Positions 1-5,939 of a DNA stretch of 7,479 nt are shown here, in pieces. Position 1 is the stretch's first letter. Each line of letters opens with the position of its first letter. This DNA is from Verrucomicrobiia bacterium. GTDB taxonomy: Bacteria; Verrucomicrobiota; Verrucomicrobiia; CAIQCK01. Both the position numbers and the translations under genes were made by a program. The stretch spans positions 1-7,479 of the forward strand of contig JAOACV010000103.1 of NCBI GenBank assembly GCA_026417675.1. Direction: 5' to 3'. The notes under the pieces were generated by a model that saw only the letters and a list, made by a program, of their open reading frames with translations, made no database searches and was not told the origin of the DNA.

Positions 1-832
1 AACCGTCCTTGACCGTGTAGCCGCCGATGATCCTGCTTGCGGGCACCTTCACGCTCAACACCGGGTCGGTCGTCGAGGACAACTGATGCACCAGCTTCTT
101 CGTCGGGGTGCCGCGGTCGAACACGCCCGGATCGGTTTCCTCCACGATGATCATGCAACTGCGCTTGATCCGCTCGTCGGCCGTGTCCACCGCTGCAGCG
201 ACGAAGTTCGCGAACCCCATGCCCGTGATGAACCGCCCGCGTTTGTCCACCTGCAGGATTGGCTCCTGGCCTTCCTTCCACTCCGCGATGCGGACCTTGC
301 CGCTGAGCAGGTTGGTCTCGACCCCGACATACGGCAGCGGTTCGGTCAGCGCAAACGCCGCGCGCCACGGCTCCCGGTTCTCGCCCGGTTTGGGCGGCAG
401 CGCCTTGCTCATGTAATAAGCCCGCTGCTCCGGCGTGCCGCGCTCGTGAATCGGCGCCAGACCGAGATTGCTGGCTAGGCTGCTCGTCGCCGCGCCCGCG
501 TCCACCCACGACAACTCAAACGCGATCAGCGCCAGCACGAGATTCTTCGGCCCCTCGATGAACCCGCCCTGCGCCGGGTCCATGAACGCCGCGGTGATGC
601 CCGACTCGTCAAACGCCTTCAGCAGTGACGCCTTCTCCGGTGTCCAATCGTGCGCGTTGCGGGCGCCCGCGGCCACCAACTGCGCCACCGGCCCGCGCGC
701 CACGGCGCGCGCCGACTGCACGACCATCTGCAGATCGTAGCGGTCGGCAAACCGCCACATAATCTGCCGCACGTCGTCGCCCGGCAGCGTGCGCAAGGTC
801 TCCGTCGTCTTCGTTTCCGTCTGAGTGCTCAT
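1..832 (-). CDS. Acyl-CoA dehydrogenase-like flavoprotein (C-terminus beyond window)
   Basis: The first 277 codons are visible; the gene continues past the left edge, so its length is unknown. The start is ATG at 832-830, preceded by AAAGGA at 846-841 (8 nt spacing). The N-terminal part (about residues 15-145) has the helical character of acyl-CoA dehydrogenases, including FIEGPKNLVLALIAFELSW (91-109) and an HERGTPEQR segment (129-137) typical of the stretch before the flavin-binding loop. AFALTEP (159-165) matches the family's FALTEP motif. The middle beta domain follows, with FITGMGFANF (about 185-194) and VPASRIIGGY near the visible end, corresponding to the usual 'VPxxxxLG' segment. The family oxidises acyl-CoA thioesters with FAD and passes electrons to ETF. 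The loop after TEP reads LPYVGVE instead of GAGSD, so substrate and flavin contacts may differ. The family call is firm; the substrate cannot be read. Confidence 0.85.
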   Translation of the reverse strand, partial: MSTQTETKTTETLRTLPGDDVRQIMWRFADRYDLQMVVQSARAVARGPVAQLVAAGARNAHDWTPEKASLLKAFDESGITAAFMDPAQGGFIEGPKNLVLALIAFELSWVDAGAATSSLASNLGLAPIHERGTPEQRAYYMSKALPPKPGENREPWRAAFALTEPLPYVGVETNLLSGKVRIAEWKEGQEPILQVDKRGRFITGMGFANFVAAAVDTADERIKRSCMIIVEETDPGVFDRGTPTKKLVHQLSSTTDPVLSVKVPASRIIGGYTVKDG

Positions 833-880
833 CAAGTCGGTCCTTTCTGTTCCCGAAATCCGGTCCAAAATGCGGCGTAT

Positions 881-909
881 GTTAAAGGGCCGCAAGCCGG
901 CCGTTGCAA
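881..909 (-). promoter_or_regulatory. Candidate sigma70-type promoter for the acyl-CoA dehydrogenase gene
   Basis: Read on the minus strand, TTGCAA (909-904) and TTTAAC (886-881) are separated by exactly 17 bp. They match 4/6 positions each of the -35 and -10 consensus. Transcription would begin near 874, giving a leader of about 42 nt that carries the AAAGGA ribosome site. The spacer contains an inverted repeat, GGCCG (888-892) and CGGCC (898-902), which could be an operator. Called by eye. Confidence 0.4.
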
Positions 910-1129
910 GGCTATTTCACGAAAGAAGTGATAAGTGATGATGGATTGATTGTTGAATCTGCCGTTTCACTGATTCCCAGCCGGGAAGCCGGGCGCGTAA
1001 CACAGCGCCTGCGGATTGGAAACTTGCCACTGGCTAGATGGACGATGTAGCCGCTTGCGCTGGCTGCATATCGCCACGCATCGCAGAGGGAAGTTGACGG
1101 GGCATGCGCCCGCCTCATTCGGTTGCGCC
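910..1129. other. Intergenic spacer with no recognised feature
   Basis: This stretch lies between the stop of the kinase gene (1130-1132) and the acyl-CoA dehydrogenase promoter. I see no convincing intrinsic terminator: the direct repeat GCCGGG (two copies near 978-990) is not followed by a T tract in either direction. The part around 930-960 is A/T-richer than its surroundings. A 68-codon open frame on the minus strand (1118-912) resembles no protein I know and has no ribosome site, so I do not call it. Confidence 0.5.
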
Positions 1130-2155
1130 TTAATCTGCCACCACAAGCAATTCCCGAATCTGCGGCACGGTGGCGGAGCCGGTGGTGCCGAGTTGGTGGA
1201 TGACGATGGAGGCGGCGGCGTTGGCCAGCGCGAGGGATTCGGCCAGCGTCGCGCCTGCGGCGAGTGCGGCGGCGAGGTTGGCGGTGACGGCATCGCCCGC
1301 GCCGACGATGTCAATCTCCCCGCGAACCGGCAAAGAAGGTTGGTGTGCGGCGGCACCGTCCGGCGACGCGCCGACGATGCCTTGTTCGGCCATCGTGACA
1401 AACACGGGATGGCCGTTCTTGCGGGCGAGTGCGGCGGCTCGCTGCTGGACTTCCTGCAAACCCAACCCGCTGGTGACGCCGAGCAGGCGCGTCAGTTCGG
1501 CACGGTTCATCTTGAAGGTCATCGGCGGGAAATGCCGCAAGCCGCGCCGGCTGTCGCCGATCATCAGCAGCTTCGGATGCGACCGCGCCAGCGCGCCGAG
1601 TTCGTCCAGCAAGCCGCGCGTCAGGACGCCCGTGTCGGGCGCGTCCACCTGTTCGAGCAGGATGAACGCGTCCATCCTGCCCGCGAGCGCTCGCACTGCT
1701 TGCCGCAGGCGATCTTCCAGCGCGGCGGACATCGGCGACCAGTTCTTCAGGTCGAAACGATTCAGTTCGCGCGGCGGCTTGCCCGGTTCCAGAACCAGTG
1801 GCTTGGTGTAGGTGAACGTGTGCCGGTCGGGCGACTGAATGAAATGATCAAGCCGCACGCCGCGCATGGTTTGCAGTGCGCGCCGCAGCTCGTAACCCTC
1901 GCCATCCTCGCCCGCCAAGCCGACGACGAACACTTCGCCCACGCCGAGCGCGACGAGGTTGTTGAGGATGGTGCCCGCGGCGCCCGGTTGCGGCCGGATG
2001 CGGACGACGTTGTGGACGGGCAGGCCGGTCTCGATGGAGGTTTCGGCCCTCTCCGGATCAATCTCCAGATAGCGGTCGAGGCAGAAGTCGCCGACGACGG
2101 CGATGCGCAGCGATGGGTAGCGCGAGGTGACGGATTCGAAGCGCGATAGGTTCAT
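1130..2155 (-). CDS. PfkB/ribokinase-family sugar kinase, resembling the kinase domain of HldE/RfaE
   Basis: Members of this family transfer phosphate from ATP to a sugar or sugar phosphate in the cytoplasm. Numbering from the ATG at 2155 (341 aa): GDFCLD at 22-27 is the N-terminal strand with the sugar-binding Asp; PGAAGTILNNLVALG at 57-71 replaces the usual GGAAxN segment; FKMNRAE at 214-220 corresponds to the KxNxxE motif; DIVGAGD at 282-288 is the family signature with the catalytic base Asp288. The closest family I can name is the heptose-7-phosphate kinase domain of HldE, here without an adenylyltransferase domain. ATG at 2164 is an alternative start adding three residues, but GGAG (2170-2167) would then be only 2 nt away against 11 nt for ATG 2155. 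It is the last gene of the HAD/DHS-like operon. The family is confident; the substrate is unknown. Confidence 0.85.
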   Translation of the reverse strand: MNLSRFESVTSRYPSLRIAVVGDFCLDRYLEIDPERAETSIETGLPVHNVVRIRPQPGAAGTILNNLVALGVGEVFVVGLAGEDGEGYELRRALQTMRGVRLDHFIQSPDRHTFTYTKPLVLEPGKPPRELNRFDLKNWSPMSAALEDRLRQAVRALAGRMDAFILLEQVDAPDTGVLTRGLLDELGALARSHPKLLMIGDSRRGLRHFPPMTFKMNRAELTRLLGVTSGLGLQEVQQRAAALARKNGHPVFVTMAEQGIVGASPDGAAAHQPSLPVRGEIDIVGAGDAVTANLAAALAAGATLAESLALANAAASIVIHQLGTTGSATVPQIRELLVVAD

Positions 2156-2178
2156 GGCGGACATATCTCCGACCTGAA

Positions 2179-2244
2179 GGCAAAATCATGAGGGGCCAAA
2201 TTATCGCGGCCTTCTGCCATTATGATTTTGCCATCCATGATTTT
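2179..2244. repeat. Inverted repeat with two alternative right arms in the operon spacer
   Basis: GGCAAAATCAT (2179-2189) and ATGATTTTGCC (2222-2232) are perfect 11-bp inverted arms around a 32-nt interior. The interior holds a second short stem, GGCC against GGCC (2194-2197 and 2208-2211). A further CATGATTTT at 2236-2244 is a perfect 9-bp complement of AAAATCATG (2182-2190), so the left arm can pair with either of two right arms. It sits between the DHS-like gene and the kinase gene of one operon. No T tract follows on the minus strand, so a simple terminator is unlikely. An mRNA processing or stability element, or control of kinase translation, is possible. Confidence 0.6.
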
Positions 2245-2250
2245 CCCTCT

Positions 2251-3360
2251 TTAGACATCGTCGAGTTCGCGGCAGAGGTGGTGCATGAACGTGACGTTGT
2301 CGGCGCACGCGTAATGCATCGCGCCGCCCATGCGCGCGAAGCTCTTGCAGAAGCGCAGGTAGTAGGCCGGGTTGGTCTTCGGCGGCTCGCCGCGCGTCCA
2401 GTCCCATTGCCCGCCGTCTTGAAGGTCCACAACAAAAATCTCGTGGTCGCGCACGATCGGCCGACCGCTTTGGAGGCGCAGATTGTTGACGCAGCTCAGA
2501 CTTTTTTCGAACACCTGGGGCGCCATCACCGCCGAGCCGACCGACAGGACCACGCCGCCGTCGAGACCCTCGACCGCGCCGGCAAAACGGCGGAAGTCCG
2601 TCTCCGCCGCGCGACCGATGACGGCGCCGTTGAACATCGGATGGTTCGTGATGATGTCGTAACCGATGCCCGGATGCACCGTTATCGGCACCCGATGCCG
2701 GAACGCCGCCGCTAGGATCGAAGTGTGCTTCCAACGGTGTTCGACCGCGATGCGGCCCGCAGGCAGACGATGCGCCCGCATCGCCCGCAACAGATCAACG
2801 CGCGCCGGCGCCAACGAATCGTCCGGCCGTTCGCGAATCGCCTCTTCCAGCGACTCCGCCGACGGCAGCATCGTGCCGTCCTCGCAAATGAACCGGCCCA
2901 GCGCTTCGCCGTAGCCCTCGCCGCGCAAGCCGCCGGCCAGCAGCGCGAGATGGATGTTACGGCCCGTTTCATCCCACGTGCCAAAGGTTCCCGTCGCGAC
3001 GTTGTCCCGAACGCTCTCGGTCGAGCGGCCTTGGAACGCAAACTCCCAGTCGTGGATCGAGCCAGCGCCGTTGGTGGCCAGATGCGTCAGCCAGCCGCGC
3101 GCCAGCATCCGTTCAACGATCAGCGCGGCGCCGTTGCGCAAGAGGTGCGCGCCATACATCAGGATGACGCTCGCGTCGCGCTGCCGGGCATTGACGATCC
3201 TTCGTGCGCAACGGCGGATGAGATCGCGCACGCCATCGTCGCACGGTTTCGGCGCGGCGTCGGGATCAACCAACACATCCTCCACGCGGCTGAGGCTGCG
3301 TCGCTGCGCCAGCGGCAGGACCTTCAAACGTGACAGATCGAGCGGGTCGCGTGATGGCAT
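2251..3360 (-). CDS. Deoxyhypusine-synthase-like Rossmann protein of unknown function
   Basis: The protein has 369 aa from ATG 3360. That start is chosen over ATG 3378 because AGGAG (3369-3365) sits 4 nt before it. It shows the pattern of the deoxyhypusine synthase (DHS) fold: VILMYGAHLLRNGAALIVERML (in two halves, 65-74 and 75-86) followed by THLATNGAGSIHD (92-104), and later SILAAAFRHRVPITVHPGIG (214-233), equivalent to the family's 'SILxxAxxxxIPVxxPxxxD' strand. In genuine DHS the next conserved block is GGGxxKH with the lysine that forms the enzyme-substrate imine. Here the matching stretch reads VLSVGSAVMAP (271-281), with no lysine. A conserved-looking FEKSLSCVNNLR (284-295) and an aromatic C-terminal region with GGAMHYACADN (345-355) follow. 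Family membership is inferred from patterns recalled from memory. Its place between a HAD phosphatase and a PfkB kinase points to small-molecule, possibly phosphosugar, chemistry, not eIF5A modification. Confidence 0.6.
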   Translation of the reverse strand: MPSRDPLDLSRLKVLPLAQRRSLSRVEDVLVDPDAAPKPCDDGVRDLIRRCARRIVNARQRDASVILMYGAHLLRNGAALIVERMLARGWLTHLATNGAGSIHDWEFAFQGRSTESVRDNVATGTFGTWDETGRNIHLALLAGGLRGEGYGEALGRFICEDGTMLPSAESLEEAIRERPDDSLAPARVDLLRAMRAHRLPAGRIAVEHRWKHTSILAAAFRHRVPITVHPGIGYDIITNHPMFNGAVIGRAAETDFRRFAGAVEGLDGGVVLSVGSAVMAPQVFEKSLSCVNNLRLQSGRPIVRDHEIFVVDLQDGGQWDWTRGEPPKTNPAYYLRFCKSFARMGGAMHYACADNVTFMHHLCRELDDV

Positions 3361-3364
3361 GGTT

Positions 3365-3369
3365 CTCCT
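3365..3369 (-). promoter_or_regulatory. Strong ribosome binding site overlapping the HAD stop codon
   Basis: On the minus strand the HAD gene ends with TAG (3370-3368), and AGGAG (3369-3365) begins inside that stop codon. Four bases later comes ATG at 3360. This decides the start of the DHS-like gene and suggests that ribosomes ending on the HAD gene re-initiate there, keeping the two proteins at linked levels. Confidence 0.75.
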
Positions 3370-4198
3370 ACGCGGCAAGGATGAGTTTGAGCAAGGCCTC
3401 TGCGTCGCGGAAATCGGGAATCACCACGTCCGCGCCGACGCCAAGCAGGCGCTGGCGTTTCCATTCGTCCATCCTGCCGGAGCCGTTGTGGGCCTCGTCG
3501 CTGGCGACGGCGACGCCGCCCACCGCCTTGACGTTCTCGATCTCGACGTAGCCGTCGCCGAAGGCCAGCAGGCGGTCGCCGGGAATGTTGTTCTCGCGGA
3601 GGATGCGCTCGATGACCATCTGTTTGGAGAAATTCTTGTAGTCGTCGAGCGCGCCGTAGATGCGCGGGCCGAAATAGCGTGTCAGGTCGAGCAGTTCGGC
3701 TTCTTCAAAGACGTAACGTTCGTCGGTGCCGCTGGCCAGATACATGGGCAGACCGCGCGCGCGGAGGGTCTCCAAGAGCGGCCGCGCACCGTGCACCAGC
3801 ATCTCGTCGGCGGCAATCGTGCCGTCCCGCAACCCCTGCTTGCGCTCCCGGATGCGTTCATCCAGCCGGCGCAAGTATTCGTGTTTATACCAGAGCGGGT
3901 CGGCAGGCGTGCCGCCGCGCTCGCGGACGCGCCCGGCGAACTGGATCATCTGGTAGATGGTCTGTTTGCCGTTGAGGCGCATGATGTCCTCGAACATGAG
4001 CCGGCGGACTTCCTCATCGCTCTCGCCCGGCAGGCGGGGCAGCATCTCGACGAACATCGGCACCATCACCTCCGGCCACCCTTCGCGGATGAGCGAGAGC
4101 GTGCCGTCGAAATCGAAAAGCACGTGGCTTACCTGCGGCCGCGGCGCAAACGTCGGGCTGAACTCGACGCGGCCTCGGAAAACTGGGGTTATCGTCAT
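3368..4198 (-). CDS. HAD-superfamily hydrolase (phosphatase, phosphoglycolate-phosphatase type)
   Basis: HAD phosphatases remove phosphate from small metabolites through an aspartyl-phosphate intermediate with Mg2+. In the 276-aa product, motif I is DFDGT at 29-33 (nucleophile Asp29, acid/base Asp31). An all-helical cap of about 100 residues follows, rich in Arg and Glu. Motif II is LASGT (154-158). Lys192 in FSKQ is the likely motif III lysine, and FGDGYVE at 213-219 is motif IV. ATG 4198 is preferred over an upstream TTG at 4210, since the HAD core starts well downstream of both and a -10-like box occupies the TTG. It is the first gene of an operon with the DHS-like protein and the kinase, so its substrate may be a product or by-product of that pathway. 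Class is confident; substrate is not known. Confidence 0.85.
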   Translation of the reverse strand: MTITPVFRGRVEFSPTFAPRPQVSHVLFDFDGTLSLIREGWPEVMVPMFVEMLPRLPGESDEEVRRLMFEDIMRLNGKQTIYQMIQFAGRVRERGGTPADPLWYKHEYLRRLDERIRERKQGLRDGTIAADEMLVHGARPLLETLRARGLPMYLASGTDERYVFEEAELLDLTRYFGPRIYGALDDYKNFSKQMVIERILRENNIPGDRLLAFGDGYVEIENVKAVGGVAVASDEAHNGSGRMDEWKRQRLLGVGADVVIPDFRDAEALLKLILAA

Positions 4199-4206
4199 GC
4201 GGTTTT

Positions 4207-4235
4207 CCAATACGGCCAGCGCCCGGCAAAGTCAA
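4207..4235 (-). promoter_or_regulatory. Candidate promoter of the HAD/DHS-like/kinase operon
   Basis: TTGACT (4235-4230, 5/6 match to -35) and TATTGG (4212-4207, 3/6 match to -10) are 17 bp apart on the minus strand. Only 8 nt separate the -10 from ATG 4198, so the transcript would start one or two bases before the ATG. The weak -10 keeps confidence low; the same bases could instead be read as a poor GGAA ribosome site. Confidence 0.3.
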
Positions 4236-4255
4236 CGTCGGTTCGGAAGAAGGGG

Positions 4256-4284
4256 TTGATTCAGGGCTTCGAGCGGCCTAGGAT
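4256..4284 (+). promoter_or_regulatory. Candidate promoter for the lysine-repeat secreted protein
   Basis: TTGATT (4256-4261) and TAGGAT (4279-4284) are separated by 17 bp and match 4/6 positions each of the two consensus boxes. Seven bases then lead to GTG 4292, so the predicted transcript begins at the start codon itself. It lies back to back with the HAD operon promoter, 20 bp between the two -35 boxes. Confidence 0.35.
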
Positions 4285-4291
4285 TTGAGCC

Positions 4292-4795
4292 GTGAGCAAT
4301 GCTCGGAAGAGTTTTCTGACGTCTTGGAGCGTCATCGCGGCCCTCGCGTTGGCGGCTGGCGCCGCGGACGTGCCGCCGAAGATTGACTACAAGAAGAAAT
4401 CCGACCTGGAGGGCAAGCAGTTCGGCGCGAAGGAGTTCACGCCAAAGGCGTTCCAGTTCAAGGAATTCGATGTCAAGCAGTTCCCCGCCAAGTCCGCGCC
4501 CGCCAAGGACTATGACGCGAAGGCCAGCAGGCTTCGCGAGCCGCAGTATGCGGGCAAGGATTACGCGCCCCCGACGGCCGAGCAGATCGCGCGCTGGCGG
4601 AAAACGTATGAAGCTTGGCGCGAGCGGGAGGCGAAACTCTATTCCACGACCAACGTCCCAATGAAGACCGACGCGAAGTTGGAGCGGCAGATACAGGCGC
4701 CTGAAAAGTCCAAGTCGCTTGACAACACCTTCATCGCTCCGACGCCGGAGAACTTGAACAAGCCGGTCAGTGGCGGCGGTCATAGGAGCAAGTGA
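4292..4795 (+). CDS. Secreted lysine/aromatic-repeat protein of unknown function
   Basis: The product (167 aa, GTG start) resembles no family I can name. Residues 1-25 form a signal peptide: basic start (MSNARK), hydrophobic core VIAALALAAG, and likely cleavage near GAA/DVPP. There is no cysteine at the cleavage point, so it is not a lipoprotein. Residues 40-79 are eight five-residue units with lysine at the third place (Lys 42, 47, 52, 57, 62, 67, 72, 77) and mostly Phe or Tyr at the fifth. Residues 95-112 (AEQIARWRKTYEAWRERE) look helical, and the tail is Lys/Pro/Asn-rich. The next gene is convergent with a 9-bp gap. GTG is the only reasonable start because it directly precedes the signal peptide. 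The protein is probably periplasmic or exported; any binding role for the lysine array is a guess. Confidence 0.75.
   Translation: MSNARKSFLTSWSVIAALALAAGAADVPPKIDYKKKSDLEGKQFGAKEFTPKAFQFKEFDVKQFPAKSAPAKDYDAKASRLREPQYAGKDYAPPTAEQIARWRKTYEAWREREAKLYSTTNVPMKTDAKLERQIQAPEKSKSLDNTFIAPTPENLNKPVSGGGHRSK
4409..4528 (+). repeat. Lysine-centred pentapeptide repeat, eight units, in coding sequence
   Basis: The successive units EGKQF, GAKEF, TPKAF, QFKEF, DVKQF, PAKSA, PAKDY and DAKAS have lysine at every third place. Codons vary between units (AAG predominates for Lys, but neighbouring codons differ), so this is conserved periodicity at protein level and not a recent DNA tandem duplication. Phasing is unbroken for 40 residues. 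It is unlike the classical A(D/N)LxX pentapeptide repeat. Confidence 0.75.
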
Positions 4796-4804
4796 GCCGC
4801 GCGT

Positions 4805-5686
4805 TCAGCGCGCCGGCAATCCCCGCAGTCCCTCCGCCACACCGCGCGGTTTCGCTTTCAACACTGCGAGCGCCTTGCGACAGTCCAGCGTCACGTCCGC
4901 GGGGCGCGGAGGGGACATGGGCACGTCGGAAATTTTGCACGCTTCCATCGTCGTCGTGGGCCAGCCGAAATGGCGCGCGAACGCCAGGCCGAGGTCGTAA
5001 CGGTTGATCCGCTCCGGCCCGGCGAGGTGAAACACGCCCCTGTGAGGCGAGTCAACCAGTTCCAGCAGCGCCGCCGCCAAATCCACCACACTGATCGGGC
5101 ATCGGAACTCGTCCACGAACAGCGTGATGCGACGCCCCTCGCCAATCGCCGCGCCGAGCCGTTCGTTGACGCTGCGGTCGCCGCGCGGACTGGGGCCGTA
5201 AATCAACGAGGTGCGGGCGATCAGCCAGTCGTCGCAGCCATCGCGCACGGCCAGTTCGGCGTCGCGTTTGGTGGCGGCATAGACGCCGAGCGGGCTGGGT
5301 GGATCATCCTCGACATAAGGGGCGTTTTTGCGACCGTCGAAGATGACATCGCTCGAAAGGAAGACGAGCCGCGCCCTGATTCTCTCGGCGTGGCGGACGA
5401 GCGCGGCGGTGGCCGTGACGTTCAGTTGGCGGGCGATGTCCGGTTCGCGCTCGGCCCGCACCGAGTCGCTCATGGCGGCGCAATGAATGATGTATTGCGG
5501 CTGAAACCCATCAAGGAACGCCCCCACCGCGATCGGGTCGGTGATGTCCAACAATTCAATCCGGCCCGGCAAGCCTTCAGGCCGGAAACTGTGCCATGTC
5601 CCGACTGACTCAAACCATCCCGCTGCCTGCCGCAACAGATGCGAGCCAACCAGCCCGCTCGCGCCCGTAACCAGCAGTCTTTTCAC
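4805..5686 (-). CDS. RmlD-like extended SDR (dTDP-4-dehydrorhamnose reductase family)
   Basis: The product (293 aa) is an NAD(P)H-dependent reductase/epimerase-type protein. TGASGLVG at 7-14 is the Rossmann dinucleotide motif, IIHCAA (66-71) the fourth strand, FLSSDVIFDG (109-118) the catalytic Ser/Thr strand seen in RmlD as 'STDYVFDG', and YAATK (136-140) the YxxxK pair (Tyr136, Lys140). RTSLIYGP (158-165) and VFHLAGPERINRYDLG (218-233) are typical later blocks. RmlD reduces 4-keto deoxysugars; the related MAT2B proteins are regulatory. GTG 5686 is chosen because the Rossmann strand starts right there and because it overlaps the upstream stop codon by four bases (GTGA), indicating coupled translation. 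A longer frame upstream to 6088 lacks any family similarity and crosses the small gene. The family is sure, the exact sugar unknown. Confidence 0.85.
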   Translation of the reverse strand: MKRLLVTGASGLVGSHLLRQAAGWFESVGTWHSFRPEGLPGRIELLDITDPIAVGAFLDGFQPQYIIHCAAMSDSVRAEREPDIARQLNVTATAALVRHAERIRARLVFLSSDVIFDGRKNAPYVEDDPPSPLGVYAATKRDAELAVRDGCDDWLIARTSLIYGPSPRGDRSVNERLGAAIGEGRRITLFVDEFRCPISVVDLAAALLELVDSPHRGVFHLAGPERINRYDLGLAFARHFGWPTTTMEACKISDVPMSPPRPADVTLDCRKALAVLKAKPRGVAEGLRGLPAR

Positions 5687-5928
5687 GCAGTCGTGGTTGG
5701 CGCCGGTGGAGGAGGCTCCGGCGGCGCGGGCGGTGGTTCGGATGCCGCAGGGGGAGGGTCGGACGTCGCCGGGGACGATTGGGGCACAGGCGCGGACGGC
5801 GGCGCGGGCGTTTTTTGCATCAAAACAGCCTCGCGAGCGACCCTCCGTTCCTTGGCCCGGGCCTTTTTTCGTTTGATGTAAGCCTTGCGGCGCTTCCGCT
5901 TGATAACCTTGTTGTATTGCTTGCTCAT
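5683..5928 (-). CDS. Small basic protein with proline-rich tail, unknown function
   Basis: The product (81 aa) has two clear parts. Residues 1-33 carry about 18 Lys/Arg (KRKRRKAYIKRKKARAKERR at 10-29), as in small RNA- or ribosome-binding proteins. Residues 41-77 are low-complexity Pro/Ala/Ser with almost no charge except three acidic residues. There is no signal peptide or membrane segment. I have an impression that the MSKQYNK start recurs in Verrucomicrobiota genomes, but I cannot verify it. The gene ends with TGA that overlaps the GTG of the SDR gene, so both are probably co-translated. No SD precedes the ATG, but a good promoter lies 11 nt upstream. The opposite strand is open too, giving a Gly-rich frame that I regard as a shadow. 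Confidence 0.65.
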   Translation of the reverse strand: MSKQYNKVIKRKRRKAYIKRKKARAKERRVAREAVLMQKTPAPPSAPVPQSSPATSDPPPAASEPPPAPPEPPPPAPTTTA

Positions 5929-5939
5929 AAAGCGCGCGC

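Noticed and set aside
978..990. GCCGGG repeat as a kinase-operon terminator
   Set aside because: The copies are direct, not inverted, and no T tract follows on the minus strand.
912..1118. 68-codon minus-strand frame after the kinase gene
   Set aside because: It has no ribosome site or recognisable sequence and overlaps the acyl-CoA dehydrogenase promoter at one end.
1016..2149. Long open frame on the plus strand (377 codons)
   Set aside because: It is antisense to the PfkB kinase, whose motifs (GDFCLD, DIVGAGD) are unmistakable. Its own product is compositionally odd and matches no family; long antisense frames are expected at this GC content.
2954..4288. Plus-strand frame of 444 codons
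   Set aside because: It covers the HAD and DHS-like genes in antisense, crosses two real start/stop signals, and shows no family motifs.
4232..4783. Minus-strand frame of 183 codons opposite the repeat protein
   Set aside because: The plus strand has a convincing signal peptide and phased repeats; the minus product is Leu/Arg-rich without motifs and would overlap the HAD promoter.
5639..5881. Gly-rich plus-strand frame (80 codons)
   Set aside because: The Gly run is the complement of the proline-rich tail of the minus-strand gene, which has a promoter and a coupled neighbour.
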